From Metellina segmentata (taxonomy: Eukaryota; Arthropoda; Arachnida; Araneae; Tetragnathidae), in assembly GCA_947359465.1 (NCBI GenBank), contig OX375881.1, positions 76,469,914 to 76,533,913 on the forward strand: a DNA stretch of 64,000 bases. The letters are read 5' to 3'. Positions 44,696-56,936 of this stretch are shown here, in pieces; the first letter of the stretch is position 1; every line of letters starts with the position of its first letter. The position numbers and the translations under genes are program-made. The notes beneath the pieces were generated by a model. It was not told the DNA's origin. It made no database searches and worked only from the letters and a program-made list of their open reading frames with translations.

Positions 44696-45230
44696 TCTAT
44701 AAATATAATTCTCTTACGTTGCACACAAAAATGACGTTATTTGTATCACGTTTTGGCAACTGTGCGATTGTTTTTTTACCACAAAGCCTCGCGCCTCAAC
44801 TGAATTTATAGCGTTATCGGAAGAAATTTTACTGAAAGAAAATGAATATTTTAATAATGCTGTTGTTTACAAACAACATATTGGGTATTCGATTTCCAAA
44901 GCAGCGCTCACATTTCGAGTCAAAATTTGTTCAAAGTTTTCATTTGAATTCCAAATTGTTCGAGCGCTTATTCCAGAGATGCATAACTTTTCTGTAGTGT
45001 AACAAATTTATGTTTTTAAAAACAAAATTTTCTTCGGATATCATAATTTGTAAGTAATCCCTTCTGCTAGGACACATGTCTTTATTGATGCGAGCGAAAC
45101 GAGAATAAGGTTCGCGATAAATATGCATCCAGGCGAACCAATGAGGCCAAAGTGGCGAAGCAATGTGGATTGCAAAGCAATCATCCGGGAGTTGGCAAGC
45201 AGGGGGCGGGCCCCATTGTTCTAGGTATAT
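44696..45230 (+). mobile_element. Helitron-like element, probable
   Basis: Starts A|TCTATAAATATAATTCTC with ATGACGTTATTTGTATCACG and TTTTGGCAACTG, the subterminal pattern of the 22649 element. It ends with a GGGGGCGGGCCCC hairpin, a short spacer (ATTGTT) and CTAG. The base after CTAG is G rather than T, and the right border is therefore less secure. Confidence 0.5.
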
Positions 45231-47639
45231 TAAGGATGCTAAACGGTATATAAATACTCTCTCATTGAATATTCTGATGCTATTAGAGTTCTACATGGAC
45301 AAAGAACCATAAGTGAGCCCACAACCTTTAACAGTTTAATTTTTATTAAATTCAAAATGTATTCCTATCATGTTCGGTGCATGAAAGTTTTTTAAACGAA
45401 AACTTTTTATATAGAGAGCTGTTTTTATAGCGATGAAATAATACACTAGATCTAAAAATACTAAGTATTTGGAAAATTCTGTATCAACAAAAACTTCTCT
45501 TACTTGTGTGTACGACTTAGGAATTTACTGACAATTTACATTTTGTATGAGTAACTTATGTAAAGCTCCAAAAGAGCAAGTTTGAATACATTTATTTTAA
45601 TTAAGAGTATTGTTTGACTTGAACAAATTCTAGAACACTTTTTGGTAGATCTCTAGTAAGATTTAATCAGAATATTGAACTATAGGTTTTCGAAAATTGT
45701 GACCATTTGGGAACTACTGACCATGCAACTTATTTTTATGTGTTAAGCATATATTTGCTCGTTTTGATAACTAACAGGCCACATCAAGAATATTTTAAGT
45801 TCAAGACTTAACTGAGAGCAAGATATTATTACAAACTTAAAGATCATTTATAAGTTCCAGGGAGAGAATTTAGTCTCAGATTTAAAGAAATGCATTTAAA
45901 ATCTTTTGGGAGAATGGATGTATTACGTTTATTTATCTTGCAAAATTGTTAAATATTCGTTATTTCAAACAGAAATTATTAAATATTTAATTTTTGTTCA
46001 TCAAGATTCAACGAATTATCACCTTCGACATCATGGTGACATTAAAAAATACGCCCTAATTTACTTTCACGAAAGATTAAATTGATCTGTCTATCTTTTT
46101 AAGTCGCAGTTTTAATTACTTTACAGAAAAGTGGGTTTTCTGGCTCTCCCTTATGAACTTTAACTTTCCACCTAAGTCTTTTTAAATGAAAATTTAATGC
46201 AATCAATTCGTTGTTCTAAAGACAGTTTTTTGGAGAAGATTTTGAAGAACTTTTCACCTGCTTTTGAAAACGATTCCGTTTGCATTTATGAAAAGATTCG
46301 ATTAATTAAAATGCTGAAAGAAGTAGCTGACTCTTATCTTAAGAGTATGTCGTGACCTTGGAATGTTTTTTTTATTGGAATGCAAATTAATTTATGCACT
46401 TTTAATCAAATTCATTAGGGACAAATTATTTTCTAAATCATTGAGCAAATATCTTCTCTCACAGTTGGGATTTCAGTAAGAATTGTTCTCATAGAAAGCA
46501 CTATGGAAAAATGTAGTCAAATAATAAAAATTGTACGATTTTAGTTTTAGATATCGTCTGTCCCAAAACACGAACTTCTTCCCAAGAACATGTTCGAAAA
46601 GAAGTATAAAAATTCTATCTCATTTGCCTGGATGCATATATATCTAGACACAAAACAAAATCCATTTAAACACATCACTATCTAAGCAAATTTCATGGCA
46701 CAGAAGAAAAATTAATTTCAAAGTTAATAGAAATTTCCAATGTATGTATTTTGGATATTCGAAACAGATTACTAACAATTTTACTTTTATGAATATGAAC
46801 TCTCACTTTCCGGATTTAGAATCACGTGTGCATAGTTTTGTATAGAATATAAGTATTTTTACTTCGATTTGAATTGTGAACTATTACAACAAGGGTAACA
46901 TTTGTAAACGATGTACGAATGCCTCACTTTGTATTGTGCGTAAAAAATAAAAAATAAAAAAACTTTTTCGAAATTGAATCCTTTGAAAAAAATTAAACAA
47001 GCAAATAGTTTCTTAAGAATACAAACATGTATGAAAACAATTATGACATCTGGAAATAATGTCAACACAATTTTGCAGATTGTAAAAGAGAACCCAAGAT
47101 GTGAAAACCGCCTTCCATGTACTGTTAATTGTAATCCTGAAACTAATTAAAAGCCAAACATGTCTCAATATGCAATGTTTAACCATGTCAGAATAATAGA
47201 CATTTTAATTTACGATTGAATATTTTCCTTTTCCATCTTTTTATCAATGTGAAAGCTATTTGGAATGAATTTCAAGTGTTAAATGTGACACTTAGTTTTG
47301 GACACAGGGAAATTTTATTAAAGGATATTATAAGTGTTCTTATTGAAAATTCATTTTTCTTTATTTTGTAGATAGATATGGTAACATTTGAGGAACTTTA
47401 GAGAAAAGTACCTTTTTCATGCTCATTTCATAATAGTTAATCTAGATGTAATTTTGTTAAATGAACACAAAAGGGAAAACAACGTTCTTAAACTAATTTT
47501 TAACCATATTCCACTTAAGCGTGACAAGCAGTGAGTTGTTTTCTTCCAGAGAGTCATACGATTACACATAATTTCGGAAATTATAAAATTGTATTATCAT
47601 GCAATGGCTGATAAAACTGAACAAAAAATGTATGAGAAG
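45231..47639. other. unassigned AT-rich DNA (2.4 kb)
   Basis: A TATATAAATA box lies at 45249-45258 without any gene after it that I can see. No repeats or coding were recognised. Confidence 0.5.
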
Positions 47640-48120
47640 CCCATTCATTACATCCCTGTTGTCTTGCTATATCGGTAGCGACATTTAGATCATAGAGGAA
47701 ATATAAAACTAAAGTGAGACCAATGGGTAACTTTTTATATGTCCAGGATCATTTCACCAAAACTAGAAACAACGTGACTCGTTAACTACTTTCGTCTGCC
47801 AGGTGAAAACGAACATGCATCATCTAATTGGCACACAAGACGGGAGATGACGCCCATTTATTAATTCATCATAGGAATGGTCCGCGCTGCCTAGTAGTAG
47901 ACTTTTCAGATTTTACCACTTTTGTTGCCACTTTATAGAAATGCACATTTACACGCATACTCTGTCATGAGACGTTATATCGCAAAACGAGGTGATAAGA
48001 TGCCAAATTGGTCAGGTAAGTCCGTTTTGCTCATTACAGTCACATGACATGTTGCTCACTTTTTTTAAATTTGTTCTCAGTAACAGTGCTCAGTCTACTT
48101 ACATTTCAAGTCTATTGTTC
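47640..48120. repeat. Dispersed repeat shared with 31.09-31.81 kb
   Basis: TTTTTATATGTCCAGGATCA, GTTGCCACTTTATAGAAATG, a GACGTTATATCGCAAAACG segment and GATAAGATGCCAAATTGG keep the order of the 31-kb copy. Decayed and non-coding. Confidence 0.5.
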
Positions 48121-48125
48121 AGATA

Positions 48126-49074
48126 TAATTAACAGGGCATATTTGGTGGCCAAGCATTTACATTGTTTTGGAATTTACGAGAAGGGACCCAAAAAAGAAA
48201 CCGGAAAGAATTTATAAAAAATCAAGTATTTAATTTTATAAGTTCATACTTAGTCACTCTCATAGTATTCTTCGTTTGTCTCAGTACAATGGTCAATAAG
48301 TTTCTTCCACTTCTGGAAACAGTTAGTAAACTCCGTTAAAGAGATGCTTCTTAAAGCTTGTGTCGTTTTATGTTTAACCTCAACCACATCCTCAAAACGT
48401 TTCCCTTTAAGGTCCTTTTTTTTATCCTCGGTAACAAACAAATGTCGCTCAGAGCAAGATTGGGTGAATAGGGAGAATGGAGAAGTGGAGTCATTCAGAT
48501 TTGGGTCAAAAACTGCTTGACGAGCAAAGAGGTGTGTTGTCATGGTAGAACCACCACTCTCCATTTTATCACATTTCGGGACGTTTTCCCCAAATGGTAT
48601 ATCTTCCCATTTTCATTTCTTCACTCAAAATTCGGTGGGAAAACTCCAGGACACCCCATACAAATCCACGAGTTCGCCTATAGTTCTCCATCAATCTTCC
48701 ACCACCAAATCGCAAAATTTCTGGATGTTTTCGTCCATTTTTGAGGTTTAAGGACTACTTGACCAAGATTGATCTTCAATCGACATTTCACCAGTTTTTA
48801 AACGGGCACGCCACTTAACAACTTGCGTTCTCTTCATAGCGCCATCTTTGTAAGCTGTCTGTATCATTTCAACCGTTTCAGTACCGGATTTTCCAAGCAG
48901 AAAACAAAATTTAATTGCAGCGCGCTATTCCAGTGTGTCCGCTATCAGCAAAATCGACGAACGCCCAAAATTTGCTCACTTCACTTCTTCTTCACTCAAA
49001 ATAACACCTGATGACGCCGCTTGGTAGACTGATAGTTGAGATCCACCAGCCATACATAAGGCCCTGCCAATTAT
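48126..49074 (-). pseudogene. GVQW-type mariner transposase, internally deleted
   Basis: On the minus strand, an N-terminal helix-turn-helix part (48930 to 48751) includes RAAIKFCFLLGKSGTETVEM and KTGEMSIEDQ. Shifted frames follow, and a C-terminal part (48564 to 48250) includes FEDVVEVKHKTTQALRSI and a CFQKWKKLIDHC-like motif, the usual end of these mariner transposases. The central catalytic DDD region is missing, so it cannot be active. Weak inverted ends (TAATT-x2-CAGGGC) at 48126 and 49074 may be the old termini. Family recognition is from the two preserved blocks. Confidence 0.65.
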
Positions 49075-49075
49075 A

Positions 49076-49984
49076 GCATCTGTCCGTTTTCTTATGAGTC
49101 CCCCCCCCCTTGTATAGCCTGAAATGTATCAGGAGTTAGGTCTGATATCAACTGTTACCACCTTTTGCAACGCTCGCTTTTGTAAGGTTCGAACACTTTT
49201 GTAATCTGATGGAATCTTGATCTTTTTATCTACCTTACTTTTCATTCTGTGCTCGAACTTTATACGCCACAAGGTGCAACATGGGGTTAAAATGTATTTG
49301 ATTATGCTCTTTTGAAATAAAAAAAAAGATTATCGTGTTGCAATTATGTCTGCATTTGCATTGAAGAAAGAAGAAAGCACATAATGTTCTAAACCTGCTT
49401 CTTAAACAAATTATACCGTTACGGACAAGCAGGGTGTTATTTCCCCTTTCGTGGGATTGCACATAAATAAAACATTAATGAAACATCATTATCCACACAG
49501 TATACTACTGGACAACAAACTTATCTTGAAGTACTATAAGTAGTTAAGAACTAGCATTTACAATAACTATACCTCCAATTTGGAAGTGCAAAATTACGAA
49601 ATCGCAAAACGAAATCACCGTTTACAACTTCTAACACACCAGACAGAAACATCTGCTTGAAGCTTTCAGAAGTTATCTCTGTACAGCAATGTACTAAGTT
49701 CATGATCAGGGTTTTAAATCATCCGCATTAGCTATCAGATTGTAATTCTAGGTAATCTCAATCTGGGACGCATCATTCCTGTTTCCGTTCCATGTATCCC
49801 GTGTTAAGACACGGATGGCTATTTACCAGCGGCTATTATCTCAGTAGTTGCCGCCCCAAATCTGTTCAGCTATCGATTACACGACTCGATGAGGGACCAA
49901 CTGTTTATTTTATAGGGTGCCTCAAGTATGTATTCGACACGCTTTTGAGAAAATATTTTCTGCTAAGTTAAATGTAGATTGACG
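49076..49984. other. unassigned DNA
   Basis: A C run lies at about 49101-49109. Nothing else was recognised. Confidence 0.5.
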
Positions 49985-50245
49985 GTAATATCTCGGAGCT
50001 TGGTGTGGTGTGGAAGTTTGGAGAGGTGGGTGCCAGCGCAGGTATGACCTCGTCGTCTGACAGTGGTTTATAATTACGTGGTGTGGACCTCTAATCTATC
50101 TCCTCTAATTTGATTCCGGACCGTCGCCAATAGCCCTTTGTGTTTCTACAGCGCGACGTTAATTAAAATACCTACCTTCAGCGGTGGAATGTATTTCCTG
50201 TACATATTTCGCACGTGACGTGGCTTGGTTTTTTTTTTTTTTTTA
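49985..50245 (+). repeat. SINE 3' part plus flank, copy 1 of a longer unit
   Basis: Body GTGTGGAAGTTTGGAGAGGT through an AATTAAAATACCTACCTTC tail, then TGTATTTCCTGTACATATT and GTGGCTTGG. The flank also follows the SINE tail at 51107, so a unit longer than the SINE was copied. Confidence 0.65.
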
Positions 50246-50261
50246 GAAAATGATTTCGGGT

Positions 50262-50455
50262 CACGATAGCCCGGTTGGAAGACTTACGGATTAGCAACCG
50301 GAGGGTTGCGAGTTCGAATCTGACCTAATACCTTCGTGTACAAAGGGGACTGGTGCACGATAAATCTGTCATATCCTCAAACATCCTTACGTTGGCATGG
50401 TGTAGAAGTTTGGAGAGTGGGGTGCCAGCTCAAGTGTTGTCTCGTCATCAGTTAA
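50262..50455 (+). repeat. SINE 5' half with the best tRNA-like head
   Basis: GATAGCCCGGTTGG (A box) and GGGTTGCGAGTTCGAATC (B box), with CGGATTAGCAACCGGA between them, give the clearest tRNA ancestry in the window. The body is cut after GCCAGCTCAAGTGTTG. Confidence 0.75.
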
Positions 50456-50982
50456 CTTTTCCGAGCTTCCCAATTTTTAGCCGATGTCGTTATTGGAGAG
50501 TGTTTGTCTTTTGAAGGCAGACTAACAAATGTTGTTTCGAAAAAAAAAAACATTTTATTAACGAAACACGATGAAGACGAAATTGTACACATTTGAAGCA
50601 AGCGGTATCTCTGGATTACTTAAACATAGGCTTAAAAAAGTCAAAAAACACCATTTCACTAGAGCTGTTCTTTCGTCCCTAGCAAAAACTGCTCTACGTC
50701 TACTGACGCACTTCACGTTTTTCTCCTTTCGTGGTGTATGACGTCACACATGGTATAACGTCACAGGCCTTGTAGATGTCCGTGACCTTCGATATGTCTC
50801 CTTCTGTCACCGGACCCTATCTCCCCTCTAAGCACCGGACCGTACACGTCCCCCAAAGAAAGCACATCCGTCGCAGTAGGGACGACGCTGCTTATCTGAA
50901 TCGAGAATTATGCATAACACAAGGAGGAAAAGTGAGAGCTCCCATGCAAAATATGCATCTCCCCGAAATGGGGCCGGGAAAC
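50456..50982. other. unassigned DNA
   Basis: Contains TGACGTCA-type sites near 50739 but no recognised gene. Overlapping open frames at 50776-51042 on both strands enter the SINE and are not credible. Confidence 0.45.
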
Positions 50983-51205
50983 TGCCTGACCATTGTTCGA
51001 AATTACGAGGTGTTGTCCTCAGTACTTTCACTTCGGATTTGATCCCGTACCGTCGTCATTGGTCCTTTATGTTTCACCAGTGCGACGTTAACTAAAATAC
51101 CTACCTTCCTTCGACGTGTTACCTTCCTTTGACGTAAGGCGTGGGACGTATTTTCTGTACGTATTCAGAACGGGAGGTCGCTTGGTTTGTTTTCCAAAAA
51201 TGTAT
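50983..51205 (+). repeat. SINE 3' part plus flank, copy 2 of the longer unit
   Basis: GTTCGAAATTACGAGGTGTT, an AACTAAAATACCTACCTTCC tail, then GACGTATTTTCTGTACGTATT and CGCTTGGTTTG parallel 50090-50245. Confidence 0.65.
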
Positions 51206-51289
51206 TCAGTGTTTTGCCAATAAAAAATGAATGAAACAAATGTCAGTCACTTGACTTGACGTCATTCTCCATCTGGCCTTCTGATACTT

Positions 51290-51625
51290 ATGTTCCCTGT
51301 TACTAAAATTCTTAAGGGCAGTGCACGTGTCTTAAGTGCTGAGTTCAGAGCCAGAAACACATTGAACAACATATCTGAGGACTTGCAAAATTCTATTACC
51401 ACAGCCTGCAATAAGGAATTCAGTAAAAAGAAATTATCCTACAATAATACCAAACCGGTTTGGTGGAACCGGGATTTACAAATCAGAAAGAGGAAAGTAA
51501 ATGCCCTTTGAAGAAAATCTAAAAAAAAACAGGGTGAAAAAAAAAGCATGAGCTAGAGAAATTTATGCACGGAAAAGAGCTCAACTCGTAAAAGATGGAA
51601 ATAAAGCAGAATGAATGAGACGAAC
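51290..51625 (+). pseudogene. Non-LTR retrotransposon (R1/Jockey-type) scrap
   Basis: The frame from 51290 ends at 51511 and includes NTKPVWWNRDLQIRKRKVN. The WWN-x-(D/E)L motif followed by basic residues is typical of the linker between endonuclease and reverse transcriptase in such LINEs. Downstream pieces (REIYARKRAQ in frame after stops) fit the same linker. Neither flanking domain is present. Short and broken. Confidence 0.5.
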
Positions 51626-52009
51626 GGAAAACAGGCATGATGGTGCATGATGTGTTGCCAAGAGTGTCACTAAAATCTACTAGTTGGACCAGGGAAGAGA
51701 CACCCTTCTTCACACGGCATGGCCCATTTCCATCCTACCTAACGAGGTCTAAAAAAATCATTCAGAAAACTGCTCCTGTGTTGAAATCGAAACATCTCTA
51801 CATTACATCACAGTTTGCCCCATACAGCATCATGGCATATGAGGTACCTTAAAATCGTATGGCTCAGGAACATTGAATGTAACAAGGGCTCGAGGGTCAA
51901 AATTATTAACATGGTGAGATTCATTAAGAATCATCAGGACTTGATAATACATATACTTATGCTGAAAGACGAAAGAAAATAAAAATAATAACTTTTTCCT
52001 TTGCATGTT

Positions 52010-52011
<2 letters not shown>
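51626..52011. other. unassigned DNA
   Basis: Nothing recognisable was seen. Confidence 0.5.

Positions 52012-52052
<41 letters not shown>
52012..52052. repeat. (TA)n microsatellite
   Basis: About 20 TA dinucleotides. Confidence 0.9.
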
Positions 52053-52054
<2 letters not shown>

Positions 52055-55000
52055 GTAACCTAGACTATAATAATTTAATATACATGCAATGATGTATATA
52101 CATATGTGCTCTAATATTCTGGGTAGACATGGCACCTCAGTGGCATCCAACCACACTTATTTAAACTGCTACAGTGTCTCACGACACTAGGCACGGGAGT
52201 GTGTTGGTGTTAGTTAGTAGTTAGTCTTAAGTGTTGAGTCTCCGTGAGTTATCTACATTAAATTGTATAAAAATAGTCAAGAGAGTCAGCAATATTACAA
52301 TAAAATAAGTATGCACGCAGACAGTTAGGCTCAGTCAAGAAACGAAACTCAGCAACTGAAGCTTTCTTTGAAGAGTTTAGGATGACGTGACAGGATGAAA
52401 GAAGGCATTCCCAATATTTGTTCATGGCAGCACTGAGAAGTCTTCCTTTTAGGTGGTGTTTGAACAACTATATCATCCAAAGTTTCCAAGTGTGAAAAAA
52501 CATAGGGTTTAGCGGCTTTTGATGATCTTGGCTCTCCTTTTTGGCGAAACAGTCTCCACTCTCTCTCTTTTCCATAGTCAATAAAAATTCTTAGGAATGA
52601 ATCCCGAATGGATAATTATAATAGTTGATTGGTCAACGCCAAATAGCGATGAACTACATTTTAGGTAACCCTAATACGTATCATGTGGGAGCATCTGGGT
52701 TCCGAAAGTAAAATCTCCACACTCCGTCTGGTTTACACTGAAAATCCCTATTTTTGTATTTCAAGATGCCAAGAAACTTTAATTCCATGTTGAAGAGTGT
52801 CGCTTGCATGGTGTAGTGGTCATAGCGCATATCTTCAATACCATAGATCAATTACTAGAGGAGAGGAAGTCAATTAGTGTAATGCATTACATAAACTGTC
52901 AACAGTCTCGAAAATTCATGATAAAGTGAGAAAAACAAAAAATATGTTGAAACTAGAATGCAAGAACAAGGCGAAATCAGAGAAAGTTTAGATGCGATGA
53001 AATTTGTGTAGTAAAGAAACAATGTTATTATCCAATTTGTACTAAACCTTCATCCGTTTTGGAATATTGTAAAAGTAATGACTAAAGGAGACAAGAATTA
53101 AAGGCGGAAAAATATATTCAATGCAGGTTACCTCAAACCAAAAGCATAGTCTGGTAATGAAAAGAGTAAATATTCCAAAGATTTAGGTGGTGAATCTATG
53201 GAAAGTGATTGCAAATGTATCAAAACATATCTCGCAAAATGCATACAGACATACTTTTCAATTTAGATTAGATGGTTTGTGTAGTGACAATACAGATATC
53301 TATTTTGTTTGTATTCTGCGTTTTGTAGAAATTGATGGAGATTACAGTGGAGGTTGATTTTAGTTTCTGATATAATTAATTCCAAAAAATTCTAAAAAAC
53401 TTGAAACATGTGTTTGCTTGTCTACTATTAGTTGCTTAGATATTTTAACCATTTTACTTGTTTATTATTAGCATTTAACATTACCATGTATACTTATTTA
53501 GTGTTCCATAGTTAATTGTTGCATTCCTATTGGTTTAAGAATACCATGTACAATATTTAGCCTATTTATATTTGATAGAAATATACTGGTTATCACTAAA
53601 GTATTTGCACTCGCATTTTAATTTCATTTTTATTTGTAAAAAAAAATTACTATACAAACAGAATGTTTGATGGTCAATTATTGGCAAATCACTATTTTGA
53701 ATTGAGAAAACATTCTCTTGAACTATAAAATATTAATAATTTCATTTTAGTTGATTTTAATCACCTTCCTTACGAGATACCACGTAGAAAAGAAAATATT
53801 TTACGTGGAATTCTTAATAAGCTCTAGATACAATTGTTAATCACTTTCTTTTTTCATGAATACGTGTACTACAACTGGTAACTGATCATTTAATGTCTGG
53901 TTCGACTTAAGTTGACTTTTAAATATTTTAAACTTGGCATAAATGTGTGTTACGAAATATCTTGAAATAAAGAGATTATTTTTGTAAAAATGCCAAGCAT
54001 TAATTTTTTTTTAAACGTGTTAACTAGCGCCCAAAATACCAAAATCAATCTCTATTAATGTTTATATTTTCAGACAATCGTAGTGCTGGGGAAAGGTTAA
54101 TAAAAGAGTTTATTATGAGAAATAATGTGATGTGATAAAGGGGGTTAATGAATGATAATCAGATTGATATTGATTTCCATTAATACCATTAGCAATCGCT
54201 TCTGAAATGTAATTGTTTTCATTAATTTTGCTTTGTGTGGAAGTAGATCTTATCTTCTTCAACGTATTTTTTGTTATTATTTTGCATACTCCATTTCCAT
54301 TCGTGTTTATATTTTTATAATATAATTTCAAACGTGTGTTTTTTTTTTTTTGCATTTATGAATGTTTACACTTTATTGCAAGATTTTAACTGTACTTTTG
54401 CAAGATAAGCGCCACTTTCTTGAATTACTTGAGTTGGCATGCTTTATCTATATTTATGCTCACTGACAATATTTTTTTTGTAAACATGCCATGTTTTATC
54501 AAAAATATCAATTTAAAATTGCATCTCAAATGTTACAAAACTACTGATTTGGACTTGATTTGTACAATTTGATTTTGAATTAGTTCATCTCTGGATTTCA
54601 CATATTTGGGGAGATACTGAAAGTGGTTGAAATTTTGTCGTCATATATATTTTGTAATGCAATTATATGAACCCGTGCTATGTTATGCCGTTTGCGCTTT
54701 ACGTTACGATTACCAAATCATTTTCTATATTTCATGCGTTTATTTCTCTAACCATCTAGTTACGTTGTTTCTCAAAATTCTTGTAACCTTAATATGTTTG
54801 GGGATTTCGTTTACCAGTATTTTCATTTGGTACCTTCTATGTAGGTTTCTACATTCTACTACAGAATGATGGCATTGTTCTAAGAACTATTTCAGGTTTG
54901 GATATATTATGACGGAATCATAAGACCCTTAACTTAAACACACCCAATTTATATTCGCAATTCATTTCTCGGTTCATTTCCCATTCCAGACTCATTATTA

Positions 55001-55204
55001 ATTCCATGGCATTGCATTCGTTTCTCAGAAGCGTGCGAAGGAAGCCTCTAAATTTGGTCGATTCAGCACCTTTCGTGAGCTGTTCTTGCACTTTCACTAA
55101 CTTTTCCCTCTTCTATCACTAACGTCCACGTCGGTCTCATGTTTCCCTACTGCGTTCTCTATTGGAAATTCGAGTACTTTGTATTTATTACTTCTCAATC
55201 TTCC
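52053..55204. other. unassigned AT-rich DNA (3.1 kb)
   Basis: A tRNA-like A-box (GCATGGTGTAGTGGTCATAG) lies at 52807 without a good B box and is probably a dead SINE head. No other feature was recognised. Confidence 0.5.
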
Positions 55205-55350
55205 GATTAGTTTTGACGAAATATCTCATCCATCAAGTTCTGACAAATTTTGCTAATGACGGGATATTTCGTCATCAAGATATTGGCGATTTTTTTATGA
55301 TGAGAAAATCGTTTTGTCAGCATTTTTCTAACGACGATATATTTCGTCTA
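55205..55350. repeat. ACGAGATATCTCGT-type repeat cluster
   Basis: GACGAAATATCTCATCCATCA, TGACGGGATATTTCGTCATC and ACGACGATATATTTCGTC sit in order, and the whole runs into the SINE head at 55366 as at 300-511. Confidence 0.6.
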
Positions 55351-55365
55351 TCAACCGACCAAACG

Positions 55366-55585
55366 GTATTGGGGTTGTGTTAGCCTCTAGATCAGAAGGT
55401 TCCTGGTTCGAATTCAGAACCGTGTCCGGTCAGGGCATGATTGTTTGTAAGCGTATGGTGTATAGGCGACTGGTGCACCTGTCGTGGCCGAAAGTCCTCA
55501 AGTTGGGTTGGTGTGGAAGTTTGGAGAGTGGGGTGCCAGCTCAGATGTTGCCTCATCATCTGACCGTGGTTCAAAATTATGTGGC
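55366..55585 (+). repeat. tRNA-derived SINE, 5' two-thirds
   Basis: Head GTGTTAGCCTCTAGATCAGA with a B box (GGTTCGAATTC), then body to TTCAAAATTATGTGGCG. The closest relative in the window is 511-828. Confidence 0.75.
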
Positions 55586-55869
55586 GATAGACTGAAGGGC
55601 TTAGGCTAGGACGATAGTAACTAGTTGAACAGTTCGTCTATCATCTGGTCAGATTTGCGAATGAGGAGAGAGAACACCACTAGAAATGTTAATAAATCAC
55701 CTTTTTTATTAATCACGCATTTGGCCTTCGACTCCTCAATGTAATGCGACATGCATGGGTTCAAAAACGACATTTGTAAAGTTTTTTACAAAGAAAATTC
55801 GAATTACTGTTAGTCTTTGACGTTTAATTTCAAAAACAAACAAAAAAATCATACTTATAAATGAATGTA
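55586..55869. other. unassigned DNA
   Basis: Nothing recognisable was seen. Confidence 0.5.
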
Positions 55870-56936
55870 CAGTAGGGTGGATCGAAAAACACGAATTTCG
55901 GAAATTCAAAATGCCTATGGTGGGAATAGTTGAGGACTTCCATGCTTATTAACAATACAAATATGAGCTAAATCAATTAATATCTTCAGATGCCAAAATC
56001 ACTTTGAAATTTCGAAAGTTTGCCAATTTTTTCACAGAAATAATAATAACGCATTTAAAAAATTTAATACCTCTTATTTAAAGCCATGGGTGGGTGAAAT
56101 GAACTTTCCTACTTGAAAAAAAAAAGTTTACACTTAACATTATCCCGTAAATCTAAAAAAATTCCCCTCTTTTTAGAGCGCCATCACGCACGTCTCCACT
56201 CCTCTCAATGGACTCATCATTGCGACCACGCGTTTACACGAGCGCTTCCCCTTGCAGCTCGTCGCTGTTTTCATTATGAAAACAACATGGAACTCACCAC
56301 GAGGTGGTGGCTCCATATCGAGTTCCAACCCTCACCCCTAAAAATTTCAATTTAAGTTACTAGCTTACCTTAAAAAATTAAATTGAAGTTGCTGGTATAG
56401 AAGTGGTATAGCTTAAAAGTGGTTGATATTGGCTTTGGGTTTCAAATCTGGGTAAAACAAGTCTAGAAGCAATTCTTGACCTAATAAATCCCTCTCGTGC
56501 CTTTGCACCACATACTCACCTGATGCTTCAGTTAGTAATTTAACGTAACGTTCTACTGCTTGTGAATGGCAAGGAAAGTTAAACATGCTACTATTGGTTG
56601 GAACGTTAAGAATCATAGATTTGAGTTGATCATCAGAAAGAGATTCGGTAAGTGGGGACTCTGTAATGGAATATGATTTCCATTCAGTTAGATTTATGTA
56701 ATCGTCTGCTTCGAAGTTTAACTTGGGAATTTTGAATTCTCGAATATACTTTTCAACTTTATCTTTTTTACTTATTTTTAAAAAATTTCTACGGCCCAAT
56801 TATTTAACGTGTTTTTGATCATCAGCTAACATTGCCTAAAATAATATTTTCTGGATGGGCATATTAAGCATTTCTTTGCAAAGTTAGATCTATTACAATT
56901 TTTAAATCCTCAGGAATAAACCTCGATTTACTTATA

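Noticed and set aside
45249..45258. TATATAAATA box as a promoter
   Set aside because: It sits 20 bases after a Helitron-like end with no start codon/donor arrangement or gene downstream.
56113..56355. 80-codon open frame on +
   Set aside because: It lies between the transposon end and its gene on the opposite strand, with no motif or usable context.
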